A program made the position numbers and the translations under genes. A stretch of 64,000 bases of DNA from Clostridioides difficile. GTDB lineage: Bacteria; Bacillota; Clostridia; Peptostreptococcales; Peptostreptococcaceae. A model generated the notes under the pieces. It ran no database searches. It was not told where the DNA came from and saw nothing but the letters and a program-made list of their open reading frames with translations. Below, in pieces: positions 53,808 through 63,278 of this stretch (positions within the stretch are counted from its first letter, which is position 1; every line of letters starts with the position of its first letter). The stretch covers positions 4,030,001 through 4,094,000 of the forward strand of contig CP103804.1 of NCBI GenBank assembly GCA_024919175.1, written 5' to 3'.

Positions 53808-55934
53808 CTAATATATTTCCATAATATTATCTGCATCTATAATCAGACTTATGCTTCCATCGCCAAGTATCGTGCATCCTGAAAAGCCATTATTTTTCAT
53901 ATTAAACTTATTAAAATAAACTGGAAATGGCTTCACTACAACCTGTTGAGTTCCTATTATTTCATCCACAAAAATACATACTGCTTTATACTCATTTTCT
54001 ATGATTATCATATTTCCATTCATTAATTCAGTTATATCTGTATGAATATCATATATTTTATGTAATCTTATAATAGGAATACATGCTCCATATATTGTAA
54101 TTAATTCGGTTCCACTACCATCTTTAATTACTTGGCTTAAATCTGCAAGTTTAAATGTACTTCTTATTGATGATATTGGCAAAGTAAACATCGAGTTTCC
54201 AACTTTGAACTCCATACCTTCTACTATAGAAAGTGTCAATGGTATTTTTATAGTAAATGTTGTTCCTTCGTCTTTTTTACTTTTTACACCAATTGAACCA
54301 CCAACTTTTTCAATACTTTTACGAACAATATCCATCCCTACTCCTCTACCAGAAAATTCAGTTATAGATTCCTTTGTAGAAAATCCTGGAGTCATAATTA
54401 AAGAACTAATTTCATCATCAGTATATTCATTAATTTGATTTTTAAGAAGACCTTGTTCTTTAGCTTTTTCCAAAATCTTATCTTTCATGAGACCTCTTCC
54501 ATCATCTGAGATACTTATGACCGCTTCTCCGCCTAAATTTTCAGCAGATAAAGTTATTGTTCCTATTTCTTTTTTACCTTTAGATATACGTTCATCAGCA
54601 GGCTCTATTGCATGGTCCATAGCATTTCTTATAAGATGCATAAATGGTTCTGCTAAATTATCCATTACATTTTTATCTACTTCTGTTTCATTTCCTATAG
54701 TTATTAGCTCAACATTTTTTTCTAACTTTTTATTCATATCTCGTACAATTCTATGCATTTTTTTAAATACACCTGCAATTTTAACCATACGCATTGACAT
54801 TACTATATCCTGCAATTCATCTGTAAGCTTATTTAATTGTCTTGTTGCTTTATTGAAATTGTCTATATCAATACCTGTAGAATCTACACTATTTACAACC
54901 ATTGATTCCATAATCACAATTTCTCCAACTATATTTTGAAGTAAATCTAGTTTTTCTAAATTTACAGTCATAATATTTTGTTTACTTATTGGCAAATGCT
55001 CATTTTCTTCAATTAAGTCATCTTGCTCTAGGTCAATTTCCTCATTTAAAAGAATTTCTTGTAACGCACTTTTTTCTTTTACAAAATTATTTTCATCTTT
55101 TGAATTTATATCCAAATTAGTTTTTAGCTTTTTCTCTAGTACATTATCCTGTTCTTCACTTATATATATATCATCTTTATCAACATTTAAATACTCTTTT
55201 ACATATAGGTTATCTTTTATTGTTTTATAAATTATGTTTTTATCATCTTTCGCAATAAATTGTATATAAAATCCACATTTTTTAATATATTCTGCTGTAT
55301 CTGTATTCTTTTCTACATCCTCAGGATAAAACGCTAGAAATTCACAGTAATCTTGCAATTCAAATGTAAGCATAAAAGCTCTTACATTTTCCATCATACA
55401 ACCTTGTTCAAAAACTATTTTAACTATGTCTGAGTCTTCTTTATATGAAAAATTTAAATTAGTTATTTCTTTTTTGTATGTGCTTTCCAAGCTCAACTTA
55501 TCTTGTAATTTTGTAGAACTTGATAGTTCTAAAGTACTTACATAATCTTCAATATCCTTTACAAAACTAGAATAATCAGAAGTTATACAATCTCCTGATT
55601 GTAGTTTCCCAACATCAGATTTTATAAAATCCAATGCTTGAAAAACTAAATCAAACAATAAATCATTATCTATAATCTCTATTTTTCTTTCACGTATAAT
55701 ATAAAATAGGTCTTCTACACTGTGTGCTAAAGCAGACATATTGTCTAGACCCATCATAGAAGCTGAGCCTTTTATTGTATGCATAATTCTAAAAGTTTCA
55801 TTAATATTACTGTCGCTAAATACTCTTTCTTTTTCTGTCTGAATCATAATTTCATCTAATTGCTCGAGTAATAGACTTGTCTCAAATATAAACATATCTA
55901 ACATTGGTCTCATACTTGGTTCAATATAATTCAT
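53808..55934 (-). CDS. cheA: CheA chemotaxis histidine kinase
   Basis: A 708-residue CheA. The HPt domain carries the phospho-acceptor His in MHTIKGSASMMG (residue 52). The protein continues with a variable P2-like region, the dimerisation region near MTVNLEKLDLLQNIVGEIVI, an ATP-binding domain with HLIRNAMDHAIEPADER, DDGRGL and GRGVGMDIVR, and a C-terminal CheW-like regulatory domain. The likely start is ATG at 55934, 6 nt after AGGTG; a GTG at 55943 overlaps it. The kinase phosphorylates CheY. CheB here has no receiver. Confidence 0.95.
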   Translation of the reverse strand: MNYIEPSMRPMLDMFIFETSLLLEQLDEIMIQTEKERVFSDSNINETFRIMHTIKGSASMMGLDNMSALAHSVEDLFYIIRERKIEIIDNDLLFDLVFQALDFIKSDVGKLQSGDCITSDYSSFVKDIEDYVSTLELSSSTKLQDKLSLESTYKKEITNLNFSYKEDSDIVKIVFEQGCMMENVRAFMLTFELQDYCEFLAFYPEDVEKNTDTAEYIKKCGFYIQFIAKDDKNIIYKTIKDNLYVKEYLNVDKDDIYISEEQDNVLEKKLKTNLDINSKDENNFVKEKSALQEILLNEEIDLEQDDLIEENEHLPISKQNIMTVNLEKLDLLQNIVGEIVIMESMVVNSVDSTGIDIDNFNKATRQLNKLTDELQDIVMSMRMVKIAGVFKKMHRIVRDMNKKLEKNVELITIGNETEVDKNVMDNLAEPFMHLIRNAMDHAIEPADERISKGKKEIGTITLSAENLGGEAVISISDDGRGLMKDKILEKAKEQGLLKNQINEYTDDEISSLIMTPGFSTKESITEFSGRGVGMDIVRKSIEKVGGSIGVKSKKDEGTTFTIKIPLTLSIVEGMEFKVGNSMFTLPISSIRSTFKLADLSQVIKDGSGTELITIYGACIPIIRLHKIYDIHTDITELMNGNMIIIENEYKAVCIFVDEIIGTQQVVVKPFPVYFNKFNMKNNGFSGCTILGDGSISLIIDADNIMEIY

Positions 55935-55995
55935 ATTCATCACCTACAGTCGACAAATAAATTTCTATTTTTCATTATATATAATATTCTATAAT

Positions 55996-57699
55996 CTAAA
56001 TCCACGATGATTTTCTTATCTCACTTTCTTTTAGATGAAATTTTTCTACTAATTCTTTTAAAATTTGTGCCTGAGCAGACATTTCTTCTGAGGCTGCAGC
56101 ACTTTCCTCTGCCGTTGCAGAGTTCATTTGAACTACTATTGAAATTTGCTCTATTCCAGATAAAATCTGTGTAATTGCTATCTCTTGACTATGTACAGAT
56201 GAAGAAATTCCATTAATATAATTAGTAGTTTTTTCCACACCATTTACAACTAGGTCTAATGCTTTTGCAGTTTCTTCTGCAATTTTGACACCATTTTCCA
56301 CTGTTTTAATAGCTTCTTCTATAAGAATTGCTGTATTCTGAGCTGCTTTAGCACTTTTTCCAGCCAAAGACCTAACTTCATCTGCAACAACTGCAAATCC
56401 TCTACCATATTGACCTGCTCTTGCTGCTTCAACAGCTGCATTTAATGCAAGAATATTAGTTTGGAAGGCTATCTCATCTATAGTTTTGATTATTTTTGAT
56501 ATTTCATTTGATTTTTCACTTATTTCCCCCATTGATGTCATCATATCATCCATACATCTACTTCCAAAACCAACTTGTAGAGCTGATTGGTCAGATACTT
56601 CACATGCAAGACTAGCACTATCTGCACATTGCTTAATTCCATCAGATATTTCATTAATTGTAGAGGCTAATTCTTCTACTGAACTAGCTTGTTCAGTAGC
56701 ACCCTGTGAAAGAGCTTGTGCCCCTGCTGCTACTTGTTCTGATGCACTTGCAACTTGCTCAGCTGATAGATTTATTTCATCGAAATCATCATTAAAAGAA
56801 TTTATAATACTTTCTAATGACGTTTTAATTGATTTAAAATCTCCTATAAATTCTTGTTCTATGTCTATTCTTAAATCCCCTTTTGCAATACTAGTCAATG
56901 TACTATCTATGAGGTCTATATAATTTAACAACATATCTTGCATCTTTTTAACAGAACTTACTAACATTCCTATTTCAGACTTACTTTCTTCAACATCTAT
57001 GCTTGTTCTTAAATCACCAGATGCAATTCTTGAAAAGTGTTTTTCTACTTTGTTGATAGGGATTACTATTTTTAGTTTTATTACTATATATTCTATTATT
57101 GTTAATATTATTAATAGTGAAAGTATAAATATCGTTCTTAGTATCAAGCTTTGTAATTCTTTTTTGACTTCCACAATTTCAGCATTTGAACGAGTAACTA
57201 CATCCTCTTGAAATTCATCTATTAAAGAATCCATTTTTTCTTGAGATTCTACATATTCGCCACTAAAAATTATACTTTGAGCTAAGCTCTTATCATTACT
57301 TTCAACCGCATTTATAGCACTTTGTTCTTTTGGTACCAAAGAATCAGATATCTCTTTAGCTTCCAAAATTTTACTTGACTCAGTCTTTGTAAGACCAATT
57401 TTTTCAAGTTTATTTAAAGCAGATTCTCTTGTTTTTCCATATAGCTCTTTTTCATAGACATCTTTATCCTTTTTTTCACCTGTAAAAACGTACCTTCTTA
57501 ATATGTCACAAACTTCTCCTGTTGTATCTTTTATATACTGGCTTTGATTTCTCAAATTGTTCATGTCATTGATACTTTTTTCCACTTTCTCAAATGCTTT
57601 ATAAGATGAAATTGAAGAAAAAATTCCTGCCATAACAGCTAGTACTATAATAATTAGCAATACTATTGCCAACTTGGAAAGCTTTACTTCTCTTTTCAT
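55996..57699 (-). CDS. Methyl-accepting chemotaxis protein
   Basis: A 567-residue receptor with two membrane helices (LAIVLLIIIVLAVMAGIF near residues 10-27 and ILRTIFILSLLIILTIIEY near 190). An external sensor domain of about 150 helical residues lies between them, followed by a HAMP linker and a signalling hairpin. The hairpin tip reads IDEIAFQTNILALNAAVEAARAG, and the adaptation helices contain GVAEE-like Glu/Gln patches. It is the only receptor in the window and lies inside the operon. The ligand cannot be inferred. Confidence 0.93.
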   Translation of the reverse strand: MKREVKLSKLAIVLLIIIVLAVMAGIFSSISSYKAFEKVEKSINDMNNLRNQSQYIKDTTGEVCDILRRYVFTGEKKDKDVYEKELYGKTRESALNKLEKIGLTKTESSKILEAKEISDSLVPKEQSAINAVESNDKSLAQSIIFSGEYVESQEKMDSLIDEFQEDVVTRSNAEIVEVKKELQSLILRTIFILSLLIILTIIEYIVIKLKIVIPINKVEKHFSRIASGDLRTSIDVEESKSEIGMLVSSVKKMQDMLLNYIDLIDSTLTSIAKGDLRIDIEQEFIGDFKSIKTSLESIINSFNDDFDEINLSAEQVASASEQVAAGAQALSQGATEQASSVEELASTINEISDGIKQCADSASLACEVSDQSALQVGFGSRCMDDMMTSMGEISEKSNEISKIIKTIDEIAFQTNILALNAAVEAARAGQYGRGFAVVADEVRSLAGKSAKAAQNTAILIEEAIKTVENGVKIAEETAKALDLVVNGVEKTTNYINGISSSVHSQEIAITQILSGIEQISIVVQMNSATAEESAAASEEMSAQAQILKELVEKFHLKESEIRKSSWI

Positions 57700-57740
57700 A
57701 TCTATACTCCTTTATAAAGTAAGTTTATCAAGATATCAAT

Positions 57741-58700
57741 TTATATCTTCTTTAGTCCATTCATTGTACTTACTACACTGCAATCTTTTCCTAGATTTTT
57801 ACCCTCATACATTGCCTTATCTGCTAGGGATATATTTTCTTCTAATGATATATTTGAATTTACTTCTACTACTCCTAATGTAATAGTACATTTTATTTCA
57901 TTTCCTTTATAGTTAAATTCAAATTCCTTTATTTCTTTGCGAACTCTCTCTGAAAGTATTTTTGCTCCTTCTATTGAAGTATTAGTGAGCATTATCAAAA
58001 ATTCTTCCCCACCCCATCTTGATACAGTATCAATTTGTCTACAATTCTTTTTAATTATACTTGAGATTACTGTTAGCACAAAGTCCCCTGCTTCATGACC
58101 ATAAGTATCATTAATAACTTTAAAATCGTCAATATCTCCAAGAATAAGAGACACTGTTTCATGACTATATCTATTAATTTTTCTCTGTTCCATAAGCTGA
58201 TTAATTATATGGCGTCTATTATAAAGACCTGTAAGATAGTCTCTTACAACTAATCTATTTAATTTTTCAAGAGAAGATTCCAGCTCATTATTTATTTTTC
58301 TTAATTGATCTTGAGATTTTTTGACTTCAATGTGAGCCATAACACGAGCTTTTAATTCTGTCATACTAAAAGGTTTTACCATATAGTCTATCGCTCCTAC
58401 TCCAAAACCCTTTACTATATCTGTATCTGTATTTTTTGAAGTTATAAAAATTATAGGTATATCTTCTGTACGAATATTAGATTTCAGTTCTCTACACAAT
58501 TCAAATCCAGAGTTATCTGGTAAAATTATGTCAAGCAGAATAATGTCTGGTGTACACTCTTTAATACACTCTTTTGCTTCTATAGCATTAAATGCTTTTA
58601 TGACTTTAAATTTATCTTTTGTAAGTGTTTTATCTATTAAATCGCACATTAGAACACTATCATCAACGACTAAAATTGTTCCTTGTTGCTTATTTTCCAT
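57741..58700 (-). CDS. Response regulator with GGDEF domain (diguanylate cyclase)
   Basis: A 319-residue protein with an N-terminal receiver (phospho-acceptor Asp in ILLDIILPDNSG, conserved Lys in FITSKN) joined by a coiled coil to a GGDEF domain. The domain keeps an active signature, WGGEEF, and an inhibitory RxxD site (RQID) 5 residues before it. It probably makes c-di-GMP when phosphorylated, and its product can feed back on it. It lies between cheW and the receptor gene. The ATG at 58700 follows AGAGAGG. Confidence 0.9.
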   Translation of the reverse strand: MENKQQGTILVVDDSVLMCDLIDKTLTKDKFKVIKAFNAIEAKECIKECTPDIILLDIILPDNSGFELCRELKSNIRTEDIPIIFITSKNTDTDIVKGFGVGAIDYMVKPFSMTELKARVMAHIEVKKSQDQLRKINNELESSLEKLNRLVVRDYLTGLYNRRHIINQLMEQRKINRYSHETVSLILGDIDDFKVINDTYGHEAGDFVLTVISSIIKKNCRQIDTVSRWGGEEFLIMLTNTSIEGAKILSERVRKEIKEFEFNYKGNEIKCTITLGVVEVNSNISLEENISLADKAMYEGKNLGKDCSVVSTMNGLKKI

Positions 58701-58835
58701 ATCCAAACCTCTCTTAAACATAATATATTCAAATTTTAATAGCTTAAAATTCTTATACTTAATAATTATACCACTATAGTTCTAAATGTTCCCATTATAA
58801 TATAATTACAATGCCACTATAATTATATATCTGTG

Positions 58836-59354
58836 TTACATGATAGTGCAATTGTATTTACAAAGCAATTCATCTATTAAAAGTTCTTCTTTATCGGTCA
58901 AAAGCTTCTTTAAATCTAACAAGGTAATTATTTGATTGTCTATCTCTCCAATACCACTTACAAAATAATCTGAATATTCAAGAGTAACCCTTGGTGGAGG
59001 TGATATTTGATTTTCTTTTAAACCTATTATCTCCTCAACTTTATCAACTACAAATCCCACTATTAAATTTTCCAGTTCAACTATTACTATATATACATAA
59101 TCAGTAGTATTTAAATTATTTTTCCTCAGTCTCAAATGCATATCTATTATTGGGATAATTTTTCCCCTCAAATTTATTATTCCTTTTGAATAGGTCGGGA
59201 GTTCTGGAATAAATATGATTTCCTGATTCCCAACAATCTCTATGACTTTTTCAAGTTCAATACCAAAATCCTGTTCATCCACTTTAAATTTTAGATACTT
59301 AATCCCCTCATCTACTAACTCATAACCTAAATATGGGTCATCTGGAAATCTCAT
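58836..59354 (-). CDS. cheW: CheW coupling protein (copy 1)
   Basis: A 172-residue CheW with an N-terminal extension of about 18 residues (FPDDPYLGYELVDEGI). Typical motifs: YLKFKVDEQDFGIELEKVIE, PTYSKGIINLRGKIIPIIDMH and FVVDKVEEIIGLKE. It is the longer of the two CheW proteins of the operon and lies between cheD and the GGDEF gene. Confidence 0.9.
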   Translation of the reverse strand: MRFPDDPYLGYELVDEGIKYLKFKVDEQDFGIELEKVIEIVGNQEIIFIPELPTYSKGIINLRGKIIPIIDMHLRLRKNNLNTTDYVYIVIVELENLIVGFVVDKVEEIIGLKENQISPPPRVTLEYSDYFVSGIGEIDNQIITLLDLKKLLTDKEELLIDELLCKYNCTIM

Positions 59355-59395
59355 TTAATACCTCCCTTTTAAATATATTTTACATAAAAATATAT

Positions 59396-59881
59396 CTATA
59401 TTTTCTTTTTTCCTTTATTTATTGAATCTACAATTAAATCGCCTGTCTCAGTATAAAAGCGTATTGTTCTTCCATAATTCATTCCTGTATCTTCTGCTAT
59501 TATCGGAATGTTTAAGCTTAAAAGAGTTTTTTTTACTGCTTCGACATTCCTATACCCTATGCTTGCAATTGATGAATTACTATTTCCTAAAAACATCTGA
59601 GCACCTCCAGCTATTTTTGCTTTTATATATGTCCTATTTGCACCTATATGCTCCATAGACTTAATAAGTTCATTTATTCCTGTGTCAGCAAATTTATATT
59701 TATTTTCAATGTGAATAGCATCTTTACTATATGGCAACATAACATGTAACATTCCACCAATTCCTGCTATTTTATCTATTAAACATACTCCTACACAAGA
59801 GCCAAGTGCATAAGTAACCAAAATATTTGGCTTATACACTATTTTCATATCTGCAATATTTACTACTACCTCTCTACTCAT
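59396..59881 (-). CDS. cheD: CheD receptor deamidase
   Basis: A 161-residue CheD, which deamidates receptor glutamines and is inhibited by CheC. The catalytic Cys lies in LGSCVGVCL, with the His in GGMLHVMLP and the loop AKIAGGAQMF. The start overlaps the cheC stop (ATGA), which couples the two genes as in other CheC/CheD pairs. Confidence 0.94.
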   Translation of the reverse strand: MSREVVVNIADMKIVYKPNILVTYALGSCVGVCLIDKIAGIGGMLHVMLPYSKDAIHIENKYKFADTGINELIKSMEHIGANRTYIKAKIAGGAQMFLGNSNSSIASIGYRNVEAVKKTLLSLNIPIIAEDTGMNYGRTIRFYTETGDLIVDSINKGKKKI

Positions 59882-60495
59882 ACTACTAATCCCAATCTTA
59901 CTAATATTTCTTTAAGTGAGTCCATTTCTGGAATCATCAATATGTGGCTAATAAAATAATTATCGCTATTTTTAAATTTATTCTCTATAAATAAAATTTT
60001 GTCCCCAACATCAGAAAATCTTATCATAGGAACATTTAATACAGCTCCAACCATATCAATACACATATCTGGAACTGAAATACTTATGTCCATATTTAGC
60101 ATAGATGCAATAGCATTTACATAAGAGCTTGCCATAATATTTCCTATTTCTTTGATTGCGGAAATTTCAATACCTGTAATTTCGTCTAAGAAAGCTTCTT
60201 CTTTATTAAAAAGAGAGTTAAGCATAAGTTGAGTGATTGATTCATCCAACAAAAACATAAACATCCCATTAATATCGCCTTTCATGTCAAGTAAAATGCA
60301 TACAACTTTGTTTTCTGGACCTCCAAGTAAATTTGTAGCTTCATTATATTCAAGTATCTTGACCATTGGTATTAATACTTCTATCTTACTATTTATCATG
60401 GATGCAAGTGCAGTAATTGCATTCCCAGAGCCTATATTACCAATTTCTCTAAGAGCATCTATATGGACATCATCAAGTTGTGAATAATTTATAAT
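59878..60495 (-). CDS. cheC: CheC phosphatase, apparent AUU start
   Basis: A 205-residue CheC if read from ATT at 60495. CheC removes phosphate from CheY-P and binds CheD. The first active-site motif, DALREIGNIGSGNA, lies upstream of the first in-frame ATG (60399); starting at that ATG would delete it. The second motif is SAIKEIGNIMASSYVNA. The region has no in-frame ATG, GTG or TTG, but GGGAGGGG stands 7 nt before ATT. An upstream ATA (60492) is less well spaced. I infer a non-canonical start. Confidence 0.85.
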   Translation of the reverse strand: MINYSQLDDVHIDALREIGNIGSGNAITALASMINSKIEVLIPMVKILEYNEATNLLGGPENKVVCILLDMKGDINGMFMFLLDESITQLMLNSLFNKEEAFLDEITGIEISAIKEIGNIMASSYVNAIASMLNMDISISVPDMCIDMVGAVLNVPMIRFSDVGDKILFIENKFKNSDNYFISHILMIPEMDSLKEILVRLGLVV

Positions 60496-60557
60496 ATAAA
60501 CCCCTCCCTCTATTGTTACATTTATGTATTTTTATATATAAGGTGTATTTACAGCCT

Positions 60558-60920
60558 TTATTTTAAGGCATTATTTACAACTTTAATCAATGTTTCTGTT
60601 TTAAATGGCTTTACTATAAAATCTAATGCTCCAAGCTTTATAGCTTCCACAATCATACTTTCTTGCCCTATTGCAGAACACATCACAATTTTAGCATTTG
60701 AATCCAACATTTTTATTTCCTTTAATACCTCTAGACCATCTTTTTTAGGCATTGTAATATCAAGTAGTGTCAAATCAGGTGTTTCATTTTTAAACATATT
60801 ATAAGCTTCTTCTCCATCACTTGCTTCTACTAAATTATCGTAGCCACTTTTACTTAGAGCTTCTTTAATCATCATTCTCATAAAAATAGCATCATCTACT
60901 ATTAAAATTTTATTTTCCAT
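60558..60920 (-). CDS. cheY: CheY response regulator
   Basis: A 120-residue single-domain receiver: acidic pocket ILIVDDAIFMR, phospho-acceptor Asp in TLLDITMPKKDG, Thr/Ser in MCSAIGQ and Lys in IVKPFKTE. CheY-P is expected to bind the flagellar motor. It is the first gene of the operon; its ATG follows GGAGGAGTTA, and cheC begins 62 bp further on. Confidence 0.93.
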   Translation of the reverse strand: MENKILIVDDAIFMRMMIKEALSKSGYDNLVEASDGEEAYNMFKNETPDLTLLDITMPKKDGLEVLKEIKMLDSNAKIVMCSAIGQESMIVEAIKLGALDFIVKPFKTETLIKVVNNALK

Positions 60921-61223
60921 AAAACTAACTCCTCCATACTTGTAACAATAAATGCTATTATTTTTCAGTCATTGTCTATACTTACTTCTTTTCCCTACGT
61001 AATAAATACATTTCATCTATAAATAAAAGTAAATATTCATGCTATATTATATTCAACTTTATTAATACAGTTTATTGATTAAAAAACTTATATCTCTATT
61101 GTAATATATGTTTGGCATTTTGACGAGTTATTAAAAACATAATCACATAAAAACGTAAAAAGTTGTCAAAAAACCCCTTATATAGAAATAATAAATTGAA
61201 AATATTTGTATAATATACATCTA

Positions 61224-61250
61224 TTATCGGCTGAACTATAATTAAATTTA
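61224..61250 (-). promoter_or_regulatory. Sigma-D (FliA/sigma-28) promoter of the chemotaxis operon
   Basis: On the minus strand TAAA (61250-61247), 15-nt spacer, GCCGATAA (61231-61224): a perfect match to the sigma-28 consensus. Transcription would start near 61216, giving a leader of about 295 nt before cheY. A less convincing SigA-like TTGACA box lies within the leader. I found no known riboswitch signature in it. Confidence 0.85.
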
Positions 61251-61303
61251 TAGCCTATTATAAATTAATAAACTCTTACCTATTACTAAAGTAGGATTTG
61301 AAT

Positions 61304-61398
61304 TATGAACAAAATATTGATTATAGATGATAAGAAACTTGTGAACTACTCAAAAACTGTGTAATTAGAGAAAGTATAATATTATCACTTTTAAAGAT
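61304..61398 (+). pseudogene. Remnant of a response-regulator receiver
   Basis: ATG at 61304 opens the peptide MNKILIIDDKKLVNYSKTV, which begins exactly like a receiver domain (ILIIDD), then stops. A shifted frame continues NCVIRESIILSLLKIK, which resembles the next helix of a receiver, before another stop. The piece is too short to function. It lies divergently upstream of the chemotaxis operon, in the 60921-61493 gap. Confidence 0.45.
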
Positions 61399-61400
61399 AA

Positions 61401-61431
61401 AATAAAAATTGGGAGTGTATAATACACTCCC
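61401..61431 (-). terminator. Terminator of the effector-binding protein gene
   Basis: The palindrome GGGAGTGTAT-A-ATACACTCCC (61411-61431), followed on the minus strand by AATTTTTATTTT, lies 60 bp past the stop at 61494. Confidence 0.85.
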
Positions 61432-61493
61432 TCATGATTATCAACTTATTTATCTCTATAATAAGTTTTATCTATTAAAATTTATCAATGAAT

Positions 61494-61994
61494 TTATCTT
61501 ATTCCAATGTAAATATGAACTTCTTGCTTATTCATATCATATGTATTATTTTGATACTCTTCAAAATCACTTATATAAGTTCTATCAAAATCCATTTTCC
61601 AAAATTCAAACCAGAATTCTCCTACTGACTTTTGTATATCTCCTATTATAGTGAATTTTGCATATTTACCACCTGGTATAACTTTACTTACAATAAACTC
61701 TCCACAAATATCTTTTTCATTAAATTCACTTGGATTATTATCCTTATCATCTTCACTATTTACCTCACAACATGCTACAAAGTTATATGGATTTGTAAAG
61801 TCACCTTGATAGTCTGTGTATAAACCTATTGTTTTATCATTTTTTTTACCTTTTATAGCATTATAGATACCTTTTCCCATAAAGCTTTTCCATAGTTCAC
61901 CTATGTCTTTTACTGCTTGTCCATTGTTATTTGTAGTTTCTTTTGATACACCTACAACTATTTTTTCACTTATATGTACTATTTCATAATCCAT
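61494..61994 (-). CDS. GyrI-like/AraC-type effector-binding domain protein
   Basis: A 166-residue stand-alone effector-binding domain. It begins MDYEIVHISEKIVVGVS, continues with IGELWKSFM and IGLYTDYQGDF, and has PGGKYAKFTIIG before the C-terminal helix and the ending EVHIYIGI, the pattern of GyrI-like proteins. These bind small hydrophobic or cationic ligands. It lies about 130 bp from a WYL regulator gene in the same direction, a common pairing. Confidence 0.78.
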   Translation of the reverse strand: MDYEIVHISEKIVVGVSKETTNNNGQAVKDIGELWKSFMGKGIYNAIKGKKNDKTIGLYTDYQGDFTNPYNFVACCEVNSEDDKDNNPSEFNEKDICGEFIVSKVIPGGKYAKFTIIGDIQKSVGEFWFEFWKMDFDRTYISDFEEYQNNTYDMNKQEVHIYIGIR

Positions 61995-62121
61995 ACTTTA
62001 TACCTCACTTTAGCTTTATTAATTGCTTTTGATTATATGTTTCTTTGATTTAATTATAATTTATAAAATAAGACATCTATATGTCATATATTTTAATATA
62101 ATTAAATTTAGTAATAGTAAC

Positions 62122-63033
62122 TTATAAGGAATACATCTTAAACATCTCTCTTAATCTATTTATTACATTATCTCTAATGAATTTAGGTTCAAGCACTTCA
62201 ACACTATTCCCAAAAGATAAGATATATCCATAAATCCACTCTCCAACTGGGAATTCTGCAATTACATCATATGTATTATCTTCATTTTTAATTATTAAAT
62301 CATTGTTAAAATCATCAAAAACTCTATAGAGCATCTTTTCTTTAAATCTTAGCCTTAGAGTTACAATATCTTCTTTAATTATTTTAGAGTCATCTAAACA
62401 TACCTCTTCAATCATCTTTCTTGAAAATACGTCTTCTTTTACTACTAAATTTTTTATTCTACTGATTCTAAATATTCTAAAATCGTCCTTTAATTTGCAA
62501 AATCCATACAAATACCAAGTCTTACTTTTATACATTAGCTTCATAGGTTCGACAGTTCTATTTGTCTTGCTTGAAAAACTATTTACATAATCAAAATTTA
62601 TAGTGTTTCGTCTTAAAATAGCATTTTTTATTTTTGTAAATTTATCATCCTCATTGAAATTGCTTCCCCATTCAGTAAAATCTATTTCAATCCAGTTTGC
62701 AAAATTATTTTCTCCAAATATTGAACCAATTTTATCTACTACTGAATTTATTTCTGGATACTTTGTTGCTTGTAATGTTTGAAGTGCTATTATTAGACTC
62801 TCCTTATCTTCCTTTGACAATATAGTTTTGTCTATAGAATATTCTTCTATTAGAGAGATTCCTCCCCCTTTGCCTTTAGTCATATATACTGGTACACCTG
62901 ACATAGACAGAGTTTCTATGTCTCTATATATAGTTCTTGTGGAAACCTCAAACCTCTCAGCCAAAGCTTTAGCAGTAACTAATTTTTTATTTAATAGTAT
63001 TACTATTATTTCTGTTAGTCTATTTATTTTCAT
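62122..63033 (-). CDS. HTH/WYL-domain transcriptional regulator
   Basis: A 303-residue regulator. The N-terminal HTH_11 domain (LVTAKALAERFEVSTRTIYRD) is followed by a central region and a WYL domain (KLMYKSKTWYLYGFCKLKDDFRIF), then a C-terminal WCX-like part. WYL proteins sense nucleotides or nucleic acids, or regulate stress and detoxification genes. The ATG follows AGTAGGTGAT. It is encoded upstream of the effector-binding protein and may regulate it. Confidence 0.85.
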   Translation of the reverse strand: MKINRLTEIIVILLNKKLVTAKALAERFEVSTRTIYRDIETLSMSGVPVYMTKGKGGGISLIEEYSIDKTILSKEDKESLIIALQTLQATKYPEINSVVDKIGSIFGENNFANWIEIDFTEWGSNFNEDDKFTKIKNAILRRNTINFDYVNSFSSKTNRTVEPMKLMYKSKTWYLYGFCKLKDDFRIFRISRIKNLVVKEDVFSRKMIEEVCLDDSKIIKEDIVTLRLRFKEKMLYRVFDDFNNDLIIKNEDNTYDVIAEFPVGEWIYGYILSFGNSVEVLEPKFIRDNVINRLREMFKMYSL

Positions 63034-63278
63034 ATGTTATCACCTACTAAAATTATTATATTTATCTTTATTTTCTATAAATTAACCATAGAGTTTTCAT
63101 GTATTTATTAAGTTAATTTTTCCCATCACTTTAAACTTTATAATTTATTAATTTTACTATTATATTATTTATTTTAAAGCTTTTTATATTTTATTCCTAC
63201 AATATTTAAGCAAATTTTTAATAAATAAATTCATATGGTAATATTTTTAAGTTATGTAATATTTTACATATTTTTTCG

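Noticed and set aside
60921..61216. c-di-GMP riboswitch in the chemotaxis leader
   Set aside because: I looked for the conserved GEMM core and tetraloop pieces on the gene strand and found none.
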